44,016 nucleotides of DNA from a virus. Made by a program: the position numbers and the translations under genes. The stretch lies in the IMG/VR virus record IMGVR_UViG_3300049489_000410, positions 1 to 44,016 of that record; one strand, 5' to 3'. The notes beneath the pieces are model-generated. The model was not told the DNA's origin and searched no databases. It worked only from the letters and a program-made list of their open reading frames with translations. Below are positions 21,499-30,430 of this stretch, one piece after another (position 1 is the stretch's first letter; every line of letters starts with the position of its first letter).

Positions 21499-22436
21499 GG
21501 CGGTTCATAACCTTTGAAACTTTCATGGCTGGAACATGTCTTACATGGGTCAAGATCAAAGGCCGTTTTATCGAGCAACGACTTTCGTAAACGCTCAGCT
21601 TCTTGCCCTTGAAAGATTTCTTTTATTGTTTGTTTGTTGGCATCACCGATCACGATCTTTCCAGATATGTCTGGGCAGCATGCGCCAGTTGATCCATCCC
21701 ATCGAATCATCACTCTGGCGAACGCCTGAACGCAAGGCTGCCTATCGCTAAAATCCCTGGTCTTAACTAATGACTCTGAAATGTCTTTTTTGAGTCGGCC
21801 TTCGACGACATCACGGACTGACGCCTTCGCGCTTGGCCATCGTCTTTTGATTTCGCCTTCAAGGTCTTCATCTGCATTAAGTGTTGTTCGTACTGCTTGC
21901 ACCACCAGCTCATTATCTCGTCCTGGGTAGTTATAGAACTTGTCGATGTTTCGGATTGCCCTGTCATAAAGGGAACCTGTTCTTTGCTTTTCATAGATTT
22001 CCTTTCGGAAAGAATCGAAACTGACCTTTACCTTTGTCTGATTACATAATCCACGGAAAACATTTTCTTGGCTTTCGCGAAACTGAAAGTTTGAGTTCGT
22101 GATTCTGTCTATCAGCGTCCCGCCAGAAGCCAGGCTTTTTGCCAACGAAGTGATTTCTTCAAAGTGAGGATTCAGCGTAGATTCCCCACGGAAATTAGTC
22201 TTGAAAGAATGGACGCCAAACTCTTTACATTCATGCAATATTTTTGACGCCAATGATTTCGACATCATCCCAGTTTTAAATGGCAGATTTGACGCATCGT
22301 TCCAATAGCAATACGAACATCTGGATTGGCATACGGCAGCAAGCTCCACAGATACATCTACTGGAGTTTCTAGATTCAATGCGCGAGCGTTCGTGTACTT
22401 AAATCGATAGGCGGCATAACGTAATTTATCAAGCAT
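21486..22436 (-). CDS. Radical SAM protein with SPASM-like C-terminus
   Basis: 316 residues. C36-x3-C40-x2-C43 binds the catalytic 4Fe-4S cluster and reductively cleaves SAM. 'NFRGESTLNPHFEEI' stands for the GGEP region. The C-terminal part has further cysteines ('STGACCPDISGKIVIGD', 'DPCKTCSSHES') spaced as in SPASM/twitch domains, which hold extra clusters in enzymes acting on peptides or sugars. It is first in the minus sugar operon and starts 37 bp after the glycine-rich fibre gene. The substrate could be a sugar nucleotide or a virion protein; the sequence does not decide. Confidence 0.85.
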   Translation of the reverse strand: MLDKLRYAAYRFKYTNARALNLETPVDVSVELAAVCQSRCSYCYWNDASNLPFKTGMMSKSLASKILHECKEFGVHSFKTNFRGESTLNPHFEEITSLAKSLASGGTLIDRITNSNFQFRESQENVFRGLCNQTKVKVSFDSFRKEIYEKQRTGSLYDRAIRNIDKFYNYPGRDNELVVQAVRTTLNADEDLEGEIKRRWPSAKASVRDVVEGRLKKDISESLVKTRDFSDRQPCVQAFARVMIRWDGSTGACCPDISGKIVIGDANKQTIKEIFQGQEAERLRKSLLDKTAFDLDPCKTCSSHESFKGYEPPWQS

Positions 22437-22473
22437 GCCACATGGTTCAACGGCATGCCGATTTGGTCAACGA

Positions 22474-23619
22474 TTATTTGATATAGTATATAAAGACAAC
22501 TCCGCTCATTCCCGCGCCGCCAGCTCCGCCAGCTTCAGAACCAGCCTCGGCACCGCCTCCGCCTCCACCTCCGCCGCAGCCATAAGCTGTTGTTGTTGGA
22601 GTAGCTCCAGCAGTCGCACTTGGCGCTCCTCCGTTGGAATCTCCGTCCCCACCAAGGCCACCTACTCCAAACTCATTTCCACCGCCACCGCCTCCGCCTC
22701 CACCTGACGTTCCGTTGCCACCCGCGCCACCAGTGATTGTTCCGTTCAAAACTGAATATCCAACATATCCCGCTGTTCCAGATGGCGCAGCGACTCCGGT
22801 CCCGTTTCCTGCGCCACCATTCCCACCATAATAAACTGGTGCCATGCTTGATGTTTGAGCGAACGATGTTTGATAAGCCAAGCCACCTTGCTGAGTCGCG
22901 CCGCCACCAGTAGCAACGGCACCAGAGCCAGGCTTTGCTCCACCAAAAATAATAAGCGCAGGAAATACACCGCCTGAAATCATGCTATCGCCACCAGCCG
23001 TGCCAGTGGAGTTTACAGCTCCACCTGCGCCACCGATTCCGACTGTGATTGTAAGAACTGATAATGGAGTAACTTGCATTGGATATGGACCTTGGAGCGG
23101 CGAAGCGGCACCACCACCACCGCCATCACCACTTGCGTTAGATCCGTCGATACCATTTCCACCGCCTCCGCCTCCACCTCCGCCTCCGCAGCCTTGCAAC
23201 ATGATATTTGTCACGCCAGCCGGAACAGTCCAGACTCCAGACGCAGTAACGGTCACGCAATTCAATTGCCGAAGCGTGGTAGTCAAATAGCTATCTGAGA
23301 TAAATCCGCCAGGGCCGACTCGAAAAACTTCAGTCCCTTCGATCTTGAAAAGAAAAGCCCCAGTCGTTGCCGATGTATCGCCACTCAAAGTCAGCGTTGC
23401 CGTTGTCGTCGCCGTTCTAAAATCTACCTGCCCGACATAAGCGCCAGCCCAATAGTGATCTGTCGATCCAAGATAATGGGTGTTATCCGAAGCCGTCACA
23501 GTCGCTTCGTTTATCGGAAGCAGGTCCCCTCGATAATTCGAAAAGTTGGTGTTCACTTGTGATGATCTGGCCTTTGTGGCTGCTGTGAAAGTATAATAGG
23601 CGGTAATTGTGCTAGGCAT
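22474..23619 (-). CDS. Glycine-rich tail fibre
   Basis: 381 residues. Residues 1-~75 form an anchor domain nearly the same as in the 25346-26614 fibre ('RSSQVNTNF', 'LGSTDHYWAGAYVG'). From about 145 on it is glycine-rich with runs of up to ten Gly and ends 'GVVFIYYIK', the layout of glycine-rich receptor-binding fibre tips built of polyglycine II helices. 'ASGVWTVPAGVTNIMLQGCGG' starts that tip. It is the last gene of the tail/lysis part and probably binds the host receptor. Many GGA codons fit the tRNA-Gly(UCC)-like gene. Confidence 0.85.
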   Translation of the reverse strand: MPSTITAYYTFTAATKARSSQVNTNFSNYRGDLLPINEATVTASDNTHYLGSTDHYWAGAYVGQVDFRTATTTATLTLSGDTSATTGAFLFKIEGTEVFRVGPGGFISDSYLTTTLRQLNCVTVTASGVWTVPAGVTNIMLQGCGGGGGGGGGGNGIDGSNASGDGGGGGAASPLQGPYPMQVTPLSVLTITVGIGGAGGAVNSTGTAGGDSMISGGVFPALIIFGGAKPGSGAVATGGGATQQGGLAYQTSFAQTSSMAPVYYGGNGGAGNGTGVAAPSGTAGYVGYSVLNGTITGGAGGNGTSGGGGGGGGGNEFGVGGLGGDGDSNGGAPSATAGATPTTTAYGCGGGGGGGGAEAGSEAGGAGGAGMSGVVFIYYIK

Positions 23620-23651
23620 TTTTAAACCTCAATTTTCAGCCATTATACAAG

Positions 23652-24140
23652 TCAAGGCGTCGGTTCTCGATACCCCAAAACGCGACTTTTTGGATAATAA
23701 GCAATGCTCACGGCGTCCGACTGGTTCCCGCCAAGGCATCCGATCATTCCATTTTCCTCATGAACAAAGAACCCGACATGGCCCTGCCACGATTCCCCGC
23801 GCTCAAATACGACAATGCAGCCTTTGTATGGAGCTTTCACTTCACGTCCCCACTTCAACCATGAGCGGGCAAGGGCACTTCTGGTCCCCTGATGGCCAGC
23901 CTGTTTCATGACCCAATTGACGAAGGCGCTGCACCAGCTAATCTCATCTTCGTCTGCCTTTAATGTAGTTTCCTGATGGTATTCGATGATGCGTGGATTC
24001 TCGGCACCACGAAACTCCTTCACCCCAAGCTCTTTCAAAGCAATCTTGTACCAGGCTGTAGTGTTTTCTGCGTTCAGTGAATCCATATTTTTCCCGAAGT
24101 ATCTCAATAGAATTTGTATGATATTAAATATCCAGCTCAT
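23652..24140 (-). CDS. Endolysin-like peptidoglycan hydrolase (TIGR02594/CHAP type)
   Basis: 162 residues from ATG 24140, with GAGGAAAA upstream. Family features: 'ALKELGVKEFRGAENPRIIEY', 'DEISWCSAFVNWVMKQAG' with the catalytic Cys, 'SALARSWLKWG', 'WQGHVGFFVHEENG' with the catalytic His, and 'LGGNQSDAVSIAYYP'. It should cut peptide links in peptidoglycan. The first ~15 residues (SWIFNIIQILLRYFG) are hydrophobic and might bring it to the membrane. It closes the lysis cassette and overlaps the lipoprotein gene. Confidence 0.88.
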   Translation of the reverse strand: MSWIFNIIQILLRYFGKNMDSLNAENTTAWYKIALKELGVKEFRGAENPRIIEYHQETTLKADEDEISWCSAFVNWVMKQAGHQGTRSALARSWLKWGREVKAPYKGCIVVFERGESWQGHVGFFVHEENGMIGCLGGNQSDAVSIAYYPKSRVLGYREPTP

Positions 24141-24433
24141 TTTTTCCTCGCAAGGCATTGGTTCAGTTCACGATGCAGAATTTCATGGTGGGAAATCAAA
24201 TTGCTGAAAGCCTTTGGCCGGACGCCGATGTACCCGATTAAGTCCACGATCTGCATTTTGGTCACGTAATCGCCGTCCGATAACCGACATTCGGCTTCTT
24301 CTGGCGAAATGATCGTGCAATAAAACGCCGATGGTTCTTCAATGCCCGGCGTTGTAAGGCACGATGTAAGAACGCAGCTAGCCGTTAGCAGCGCGGTCAA
24401 CGAGCTTACGACTTTCAACTTTAAGTTTTTCAT
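24137..24433 (-). CDS. Lipoprotein, candidate outer-membrane spanin
   Basis: 98 residues with a lipoprotein signal: basic start, hydrophobic core and LTSC lipobox giving lipidated Cys25. The gene starts inside the end of the previous gene in another frame (56-bp overlap), the embedded layout known from Rz/Rz1 pairs. The mature part (~74 residues) has four cysteines and is longer than classic Rz1 and not proline-rich. A spanin partner would join membranes at lysis; this is inferred from context. Confidence 0.6.
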   Translation of the reverse strand: MKNLKLKVVSSLTALLTASCVLTSCLTTPGIEEPSAFYCTIISPEEAECRLSDGDYVTKMQIVDLIGYIGVRPKAFSNLISHHEILHRELNQCLARKK

Positions 24434-24653
24434 AAAGCTCCGGTGGAACAGGCTTTCCTTCTTTAAGGAGCGCCTTGATCTGGTCGGCTATCGCTTCCAC
24501 AATAGCCGCCTGATTATCGTTGTCTTTTACTATTTCGTTTCTGCGCTGGTATTCCTTGATGAACTCAAGCAGTCGGTCAATGCCCGCGATGAGCTTGTCC
24601 CACAAGAACTCGACAAGGAACTTTTTGATGAACCATTGCAGAATGGACGACAT
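24378..24653 (-). CDS. Lysis-region protein with amphipathic start and coiled coil, 91 aa
   Basis: 91 residues. Residues 2-30 form an amphipathic, aromatic-rich helix ('ILQWFIKKFLVEFLWDKLI'), followed by charged helices. It has no clear full membrane span. It could be an inner-membrane spanin-like or holin-accessory protein, given the embedded lipoprotein gene at its end. Stop/start junctions with both neighbours overlap. Confidence 0.5.
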   Translation of the reverse strand: MSSILQWFIKKFLVEFLWDKLIAGIDRLLEFIKEYQRRNEIVKDNDNQAAIVEAIADQIKALLKEGKPVPPELYEKLKVESRKLVDRAANG

Positions 24654-24928
24654 TACTGCGCGTCCTTTACTTCTTTGGCTGCGTCAAGAAGTGCCTTGAT
24701 TAGATTCATCGCTTCATCAAGGCTTAGGTCCTTCGCTTCATCAGCGACTTGGCCAAGGCCTTCAAATGCTGCAACTAGAACCTGTTGCTTTACCAAAAGC
24801 TGAGACAAAAGACTCAAATCATTCAAGTCAATTTTGCCATCTTTCAACGCAGCTTTACCGATCAAAGCCACTTCTTTAAGACCAGCGACTAGCTCCAGCA
24901 ATTCCTTTACGCCTTTTTGTTCTGCCAT
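24653..24928 (-). CDS. Helical hypothetical protein in lysis region, 91 aa
   Basis: 91 residues, almost all helical and Leu/Ala/Lys/Asp-rich ('LKDGKIDLNDLSLLSQLLVK'). The ATG has AAGGAGTAATT upstream. Similar small 'KDGKIDLSDL' proteins accompany phage lysis or tail genes, but no function is known to me. Ends with stop overlapping the next ATG. Confidence 0.6.
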   Translation of the reverse strand: MAEQKGVKELLELVAGLKEVALIGKAALKDGKIDLNDLSLLSQLLVKQQVLVAAFEGLGQVADEAKDLSLDEAMNLIKALLDAAKEVKDAQ

Positions 24929-24930
24929 AA

Positions 24931-25104
24931 TTACTCCTTTTTTTTTCGCACAAGCGATTTTAAAATGTTCACTGCACCAAGCAGCACGAACTCCAGTGTA
25001 GAACTATACTTTGTTTTGTCGGTCCTTCCCAGCCATGCTTCAAGCAATAAAATGCATGAAAGCAAAGCGCCTTGTTTCCAATCTGTTATGTCACATGTTG
25101 TCAT
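24931..25104 (-). CDS. Holin-like small membrane protein, 57 aa
   Basis: 57 residues from ATG 25104 (GGAAGGACGCC upstream); it overlaps the end of the preceding gene by 14 bp. It has one hydrophobic stretch near the start (GALLSCILLLEAWLG) and a second weaker one (LEFVLLGAVNILKSLV), with a basic tail RKKK. This is the size and charge order of class II holins, which form membrane holes. It lies right before the helical and endolysin genes. The call rests on topology and context. Confidence 0.5.
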   Translation of the reverse strand: MTTCDITDWKQGALLSCILLLEAWLGRTDKTKYSSTLEFVLLGAVNILKSLVRKKKE

Positions 25105-25345
25105 GGCGTCCTTCAAGTTTTCCCTCAAGCCGTGCTAGGGACTGAAGGATATTCGTGAGCGTTGACTGAACGGCCTCGAACTTATCCCAGATCATTTTGT
25201 CATTTTCGAGGCGATGTTCGTTTTGTTTTTCTAGGTACAGAACCTTCGCCTCAAGGCGAATGAGCCATATGATGACGAATACAGCGCTTAGAACCAATGG
25301 CCATATTTCTGAAATGTTTGAAAGCATCAGTTCTGACTCTTTCAC
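25091..25345 (-). CDS. Membrane protein with coiled coil; holin- or i-spanin-like, 84 aa
   Basis: 84 residues: short N-terminal tail, one membrane span at about 15-33 (PLVLSAVFVIIWLI), then a coiled coil ('LEAKVLYLEKQNEHRLEND' onward). This topology fits an inner-membrane spanin or a haemolysin XhlA-like lysis protein. It begins one base before the upstream fibre gene's stop region and starts the lysis cassette. Confidence 0.55.
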   Translation of the reverse strand: MKESELMLSNISEIWPLVLSAVFVIIWLIRLEAKVLYLEKQNEHRLENDKMIWDKFEAVQSTLTNILQSLARLEGKLEGRHDNM

Positions 25346-26614
25346 TTACGGCCTCCAGTTTTTTACGGGGAATAAAAACTCGAAAGAATATCCTAGGTCA
25401 TTTGACTGGTTGACGTTCAAATTTGAACCGCCGATGTATCCGCCTGATCCGCCTGAATTATATCCACCCATTCTAAATCCAGTTGCGTTATATGGGATAA
25501 TTGCCCCAACAACAAAGTTGCCGCCTGGATTTCCAGCGCGTCCAGTCCCAAGTATCGAACTAGAACCCTGATCATTGGCGGTATATTCAGTTATTTTATC
25601 TGTGTCGAACTCAAGTCCTGAAGGCAAAAGCCAGATGTATTGACCAGTTCCGCTTGCTCCACCAGTTGTTGATGCGTTTTTAAATTCGTATCTTCCGCGA
25701 CAATGTGTTCCAGTAATCCTCGACCAGTAGAATTTATCTACTACTTGAGTGTTTGGTTTTGTCGGCGCTGTTGTCGTCGCCGTTATTCCGATTGCTCCGG
25801 CATCCACTTCGCCAGTGTAAGTATAATGATCAACGACTTGCCATGACGTATTGTCTGAAACAAGCGTAATTGATTCCCCGCTGGTGTACATCGTGAAACT
25901 TGCTGTGGCGGTATCTGAACCCTGAATGTTTCCGAACGCTGATTTAACTTCATAAGGGACAAAATGAGATCCGCGATGGATGAACTTTACCTGCCGACCA
26001 GCCACCCCAGTTGGTCCATATAATGTGGCGGTATGAGTGGCTCCAGTAAAAAGAACAACATCCTCATTTCCAGTGCATGAAAACGCCGCGCTAACTGTGG
26101 TCAGGTTTACCGCTGCAACGGCTCCAGTCGCGAGTTTAGAGCGTGTCACCGCACCAGTGTCAATGTCGGAAGTGGTTACAGTTGGAATAACAGAAACAGA
26201 AGTTGTCCAGTAGGTTCGGCCATCTGTATCGGAAGCAAGGTATCGACCATTCGCAGCAGGAGCGCCATCGGGCAAGATCATCGTGAAGTTCGCCGTGACC
26301 GTCGTAGGCGCACGGATGCCGATGTAGTTTGTCCCATCAGCTTCGTAAAATTGATGGCTTGGCGGCGTGGCGGTGGTGGTCGGAACTTCTGGCTTCAGTC
26401 CAGTATCGCCGCGCAGAATGCCGATGTAGGCATTGGCCCATTCATAGCTGGCCGATCCAAGATCATAGGTATTGTTCGCAAAGGCCGCAGCAGAAGCGTC
26501 GATGGGCATCAAGTGACCACGGAATAAAGCAAAGTTCGTATTCACCTGGCTGCTGCGAATGAGCGTAGATGCTGTGAACGAATGGAAGGCCGTGATGGTA
26601 TTTGGCGATGGCAT
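25346..26614 (-). CDS. Tail fibre with shared anchor domain
   Basis: 422 residues. The first ~75 residues match the anchor of the 22474-23619 fibre ('RSSQVNTNFALFRGHLMPI' and 'LGSASYEWANAYIG'). The middle has beta-rich repeats and 'ADGTNYIGIRAPTTVTANFT', the end a compact Gly/Ser/Asn-rich tip. It probably forms part of the tail tip and contacts the cell. Follows the tail hub gene and precedes the lysis genes, so two fibres with the same base flank the lysis cassette. Confidence 0.8.
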   Translation of the reverse strand: MPSPNTITAFHSFTASTLIRSSQVNTNFALFRGHLMPIDASAAAFANNTYDLGSASYEWANAYIGILRGDTGLKPEVPTTTATPPSHQFYEADGTNYIGIRAPTTVTANFTMILPDGAPAANGRYLASDTDGRTYWTTSVSVIPTVTTSDIDTGAVTRSKLATGAVAAVNLTTVSAAFSCTGNEDVVLFTGATHTATLYGPTGVAGRQVKFIHRGSHFVPYEVKSAFGNIQGSDTATASFTMYTSGESITLVSDNTSWQVVDHYTYTGEVDAGAIGITATTTAPTKPNTQVVDKFYWSRITGTHCRGRYEFKNASTTGGASGTGQYIWLLPSGLEFDTDKITEYTANDQGSSSILGTGRAGNPGGNFVVGAIIPYNATGFRMGGYNSGGSGGYIGGSNLNVNQSNDLGYSFEFLFPVKNWRP

Positions 26615-26616
26615 AT

Positions 26617-28020
26617 TTATTTCCTACCTATGAATTTGCACTCACACGAGTCCAGGTTAATATCTACCGAAATCAATTTAAACTCTTCGTTCAGCAGTTT
26701 TATCGCATCACCGCCGGAATCATCCCAAACAAGGTCCTGTAAATCGGCAGCTCCAGCGGTATCCCCACCCCAATTGTAAACATCCCACAAGCTATTATTC
26801 GTGATCGGACTTTGGTCATAGGTCACATTTACCCGATCAAAAACGTCGAGCTGTGGAACGAAGGAAGTGGAAAAATCTATCTCAAACTTAATGGCCGAAT
26901 ACTCGTCGAACAATTCCTGCGCGATAGACTCCGCAGCCGTGGCCGTAGGAATCCAATTGTTTTCAATGGCCAGCGTCCGTTCGCCTAAAGTCCAAGGGCC
27001 AGAATCGCCAGATACACGGTACTGACTATCAACAGTTTCATAAGAAGTTGACGTGTCAGCTTCCCGATATTTGACTGTGACGCGAGAATAATATTTAGTA
27101 AATCTCTTCCCATAAAAGTTTACCTTCTTTATTGTCCTTCCGTACTCCGAAGAAAACCCGCCAGGACCATAAAAGTCATAGACCGTGGCCGTCGCATTGT
27201 CCCTTGGGATGAACTTGAACTTTCCATCCGTTGTGACAAGCGGCACATAGTTTTCTGCCTCTGCTAACTTTGTGACCACATCCCAAGTCGTCAAGTTCGT
27301 TATGTCTTCAGCCGTCGCGGTATTCAGATTCACATACTCGACCGTGGTCGTGGTGATGTCCCAATTGCCTGTCGTATCGCCAAAAAATGGACGAAAGATG
27401 TAATTTCCAAGGCTATCCTGCTGGTCCCGAAGCATGAACATAAAGTCCGATGCTGTTAGGGAATTGTTATATCCCGTCAATCGGCTGGCTGCGAACTGCC
27501 TGAAACACTCTGTCAATGGCACGACTGGAATATTGATTTGGTTATTCCCGACCAGATTGATGTCGCCTGAAATGTAGCCAGAATAGAGAACCGATTCTGT
27601 ATCCCAATTGCCATCGGCATCCCAATAGCTCACGTCCCATTCGGCACTGTGCGGGATGGGCACCTGAGCCCAAACGCCATCCTCGCCCTGAACCTCATAC
27701 AGGAACCCGCCTAGAACCTTTACCAAGGTCCTTTGCTGATCCCCATAGCCGAACCAGAAGCTATTTTCATCACTCGATGGGTTGAACTTCCCAGTGTCAT
27801 TGTTCAAAACGAGCTGCATGTTTGAGAATTTGAACTGGTTCACGCGAGTGGAATCTACTTCTTTTCGGATGTTTCCCCAGCGGATCACATCGTCAGAAAT
27901 ATCCTGCCAGTCATCTTCGTAAAGTCCTGTCCCCAAAGCGCGACGCTTTATCAGGAGCTTTCTAAAAACTCTTGAGCGCGGGTTCTTAATCTGCCCGTTT
28001 AGCGTCTGTAATCCGCTCAT
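26617..28020 (-). CDS. Tail hub / baseplate-like protein
   Basis: 467 residues. 'RVFRKLLIKRRA' and 'DDWQDISDDVIRWGNIRKEV' open a beta-rich protein that includes 'YSGYISGDINLVGNNQINIPVVPL', split over strands, and 'FVPQLDVFDRVNVTYDQSP' near the end. This order is found in siphophage tail tip proteins of gp27/hub type placed after the distal tail protein. It overlaps the 28017 gene by 4 bp. I cannot exclude a fibre-connecting role. Confidence 0.68.
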   Translation of the reverse strand: MSGLQTLNGQIKNPRSRVFRKLLIKRRALGTGLYEDDWQDISDDVIRWGNIRKEVDSTRVNQFKFSNMQLVLNNDTGKFNPSSDENSFWFGYGDQQRTLVKVLGGFLYEVQGEDGVWAQVPIPHSAEWDVSYWDADGNWDTESVLYSGYISGDINLVGNNQINIPVVPLTECFRQFAASRLTGYNNSLTASDFMFMLRDQQDSLGNYIFRPFFGDTTGNWDITTTTVEYVNLNTATAEDITNLTTWDVVTKLAEAENYVPLVTTDGKFKFIPRDNATATVYDFYGPGGFSSEYGRTIKKVNFYGKRFTKYYSRVTVKYREADTSTSYETVDSQYRVSGDSGPWTLGERTLAIENNWIPTATAAESIAQELFDEYSAIKFEIDFSTSFVPQLDVFDRVNVTYDQSPITNNSLWDVYNWGGDTAGAADLQDLVWDDSGGDAIKLLNEEFKLISVDINLDSCECKFIGRK

Positions 28021-28781
28021 GTTTCCTTCAAGTCTATGCTTCCAGAATATCCAGATTGCACGGCATCATCTGAATACTTGTAGAAATCGAAGTTCCCCAT
28101 CCAATTCGCCTCGAATAGAATCCCATCCCATGCAGTGCCAGTACCGAAAGGAACAAAAACCTTTGGCTCTGCCGCATCGTAAACAGTGCGAAGGTCATCC
28201 CTGAAGTCTTCCGTGATGTATTGCAGCTTGATCTTCGTAGCCCATTTTGTCTGCACAAGATGGCGACGAGTTCCACCATCGGACAATTCATGCACAAGCT
28301 CTTTCGGGTCGCGCATGGGCGTATAGTTACCAGCGTTCGGGATGCGCGGGAAGGTCAGTTCATTTGCTCCGACATAAATATACCCTACTGCTTTTTCGGA
28401 GTCGGCGACGAAAGTAGAGTAAAAATCAAATGTAACAGAAGTGCAAGCAACGCCAGTACAAGCGAGATAAAGAGAACTGGCAGAGTTACTGACCCACTGA
28501 GAGGAAGTAGTAGGATTTGTAAGAGTAAAAGCATTAGCTGTGACACCATTATAATAGACATTAAACTTTTTTGCATTGAACTCCATTATCGCTATGCGAT
28601 CTACTGTTTGGGTTGAATCAAAAGAAATGGTTATAGAACTTGTCAAAGAGTCGCTGTTCTTCGCATCGGAAACATGCTGCCTTCGCACGTCTGGGTCCAT
28701 GATGTTCGATGCCGTGATGGTCGAAGAATCGACTGTGATTTGCGTTGTGGTTTCTAGGTAGGTCCGACTTAAAAACTCCAT
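28017..28781 (-). CDS. Distal tail-like protein
   Basis: 254 residues, directly after the tape measure, the usual place of Dit-type proteins. The first ~140 residues are a beta-sandwich with 'ITISFDSTQTVDRIAIMEFNAKKFNVYY', read in strands, resembling a galactose-binding-like (discoidin) domain. The second half has 'YITEDFRDDLRTVYDAAEP' and 'WDGILFEANW'. It probably joins tail tube to hub, with a possible carbohydrate-binding module. Confidence 0.65.
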   Translation of the reverse strand: MEFLSRTYLETTTQITVDSSTITASNIMDPDVRRQHVSDAKNSDSLTSSITISFDSTQTVDRIAIMEFNAKKFNVYYNGVTANAFTLTNPTTSSQWVSNSASSLYLACTGVACTSVTFDFYSTFVADSEKAVGYIYVGANELTFPRIPNAGNYTPMRDPKELVHELSDGGTRRHLVQTKWATKIKLQYITEDFRDDLRTVYDAAEPKVFVPFGTGTAWDGILFEANWMGNFDFYKYSDDAVQSGYSGSIDLKET

Positions 28782-30430
28782 TAAAACACATCCGTTTCAA
28801 ATGCTACTGACTGGTTCGTTTGACGTAACTTCAAAAGTGATTTGTCGATAGCGCGGGCGAACTCCATGGCCTGTGCTTCATCACCCAAAACTGGACCATT
28901 GAAAATGATTGTGGTTCCACGGCCACCGCCAAGGCGCTCCTGTGCGGCAGGGTCATCTAATGGAATAACGGCTTCATCCCGTCCACCTTCCCCGATGATG
29001 GCAGGAGTGCCGCCATTTGTTGCTCGAACGATACCGCCTTCTGCGAGCTTGACGCCCGCGACCTGTGCGATCTGTGCGGCACCTGCAACCTTGGCAAGGC
29101 CAGAGAATGCAGCGGCGACGCCTGGTCCACCGATGGCCATGCCCCAGGCATATCCATCGGCAGCGGCTCTTGCCGTGGCGATAGTGATCTGTGCTATGGC
29201 AGCGGCCTTTCCAGCAGCGGCCAAAAGTTTATTGTTTGAATCTTGAAGCGACGACATGTGGCTCAAAAAGCTGGAGCGAGCTGCGAGAATCTTTTTATCT
29301 TCTTCGTCTTGTTTTTTTCTGGCTTCTTCTTCGTTTTTTGCTTTTTGTTCGTTTGCTTTTTTTTGAATTTCTAGACGTTTCTTTGCTTCTTCTGCTGCTA
29401 CAGTTGTTTTATTTTCTTCGCTTTTTCTAATGGACTCAAGCTCATCAAGTCGCTTTTGTTCTTCGGTCAAAGCCCGCTGCTGGTCGATCATGTCCAATTC
29501 TTCATTGAGCGTGATCACTCTTTGCTTTGTGAGATTGGCAACGTCATCCATACCCATCGCAACGACTTCTTTGGCCTGAGAAAACTTTCCCTTCATGGCC
29601 AATGAGACAGCTTCAACTGCAGCGCCAAGGCCTGACCCAATGACCTCTGCCGTTCCTGCAATTATGTTTTTCAGAACAACAAACGATTTTGCAACGAAGT
29701 CTACAGTTGTGGTTAGTCCGGAAAGAAAGTCTTTATTCGTTCTTAACGCAACTGTAAAATCCAATAATTGCTTTGTGAAAAAAGAAATAAACGGAGCTAG
29801 GTTTTCTCCTACTACTTCTAAGAAATCGCCAGCAGCATTTTTAAGCTGCTCCATTGAGCCAAGCCCACGCGCAGCGGCCTCTGCTTGTCCGTCATATTTT
29901 TGATTCAAAGCTCCGACGACAGCAGCCATTCTCTCGGTCTTGCCGCTCACATCGTCGATCTGTACGCCTTGACGTGCGAGAGCATTAGTCTCTGTGCCAA
30001 TGGTTTTTCCGACCATTTCAGCGGCAGACTTTAGGTCTATTCCCTTTGCTGCGGCCAGGTTCAGCGTTGCCATCGTCAATTCTGATGTGACTTCGGTTTG
30101 GCCAAGATATGTTTGAAGCGTGGCTTGTGCTGCCACAATAGCATCATCATCGAACTGGGTTTTGGCCTGCAGGGCTGCGGCCAGGTCCACATATTTCTGC
30201 TTTAGCTCACTGGTATACATCCCCTGGTTGACCATTGCCTGGGTCAATTCGTTCGATGACTTTTCACTTTCACGGAATGCCGCAACCGCTGCGGTTCCGA
30301 ATCCAACAAGAGCAGTCGCGACGACAGCAGCCTTGTCAGCAATTGCACCAATGCCGCTTCCGATCTTATCAAGGACATCGCTACCGACTTCTTTGATCCG
30401 TATCAGTAAACTTGCTTCGTTACTTGCCAT
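28781..30430 (-). CDS. Tape measure protein
   Basis: 549 residues. It begins 'ASLLIRIKEVGSDVLDKIGS', continues with Ala-rich hydrophobic helices, a coiled coil ('EEAKKRLEIQKKANEQKAKN'), a membrane-like stretch around 'AIAQITIATARAAADGYAWG' and the typical C-terminal 'LAEGGIVRATNGGTPAIIGE' followed by 'GGRDEAVIPLDD'. These are tape measure hallmarks. At about 1.5 angstrom per residue the tail would be near 80 nm, fairly short. It follows the tail assembly chaperone pair. Confidence 0.9.
   Translation of the reverse strand: MASNEASLLIRIKEVGSDVLDKIGSGIGAIADKAAVVATALVGFGTAAVAAFRESEKSSNELTQAMVNQGMYTSELKQKYVDLAAALQAKTQFDDDAIVAAQATLQTYLGQTEVTSELTMATLNLAAAKGIDLKSAAEMVGKTIGTETNALARQGVQIDDVSGKTERMAAVVGALNQKYDGQAEAAARGLGSMEQLKNAAGDFLEVVGENLAPFISFFTKQLLDFTVALRTNKDFLSGLTTTVDFVAKSFVVLKNIIAGTAEVIGSGLGAAVEAVSLAMKGKFSQAKEVVAMGMDDVANLTKQRVITLNEELDMIDQQRALTEEQKRLDELESIRKSEENKTTVAAEEAKKRLEIQKKANEQKAKNEEEARKKQDEEDKKILAARSSFLSHMSSLQDSNNKLLAAAGKAAAIAQITIATARAAADGYAWGMAIGGPGVAAAFSGLAKVAGAAQIAQVAGVKLAEGGIVRATNGGTPAIIGEGGRDEAVIPLDDPAAQERLGGGRGTTIIFNGPVLGDEAQAMEFARAIDKSLLKLRQTNQSVAFETDVF

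Noticed and set aside
22634-23290. Proline-rich open frames opposite the glycine-rich fibre
   Set aside because: Mirror image of poly-Gly codons; no independent evidence of coding.
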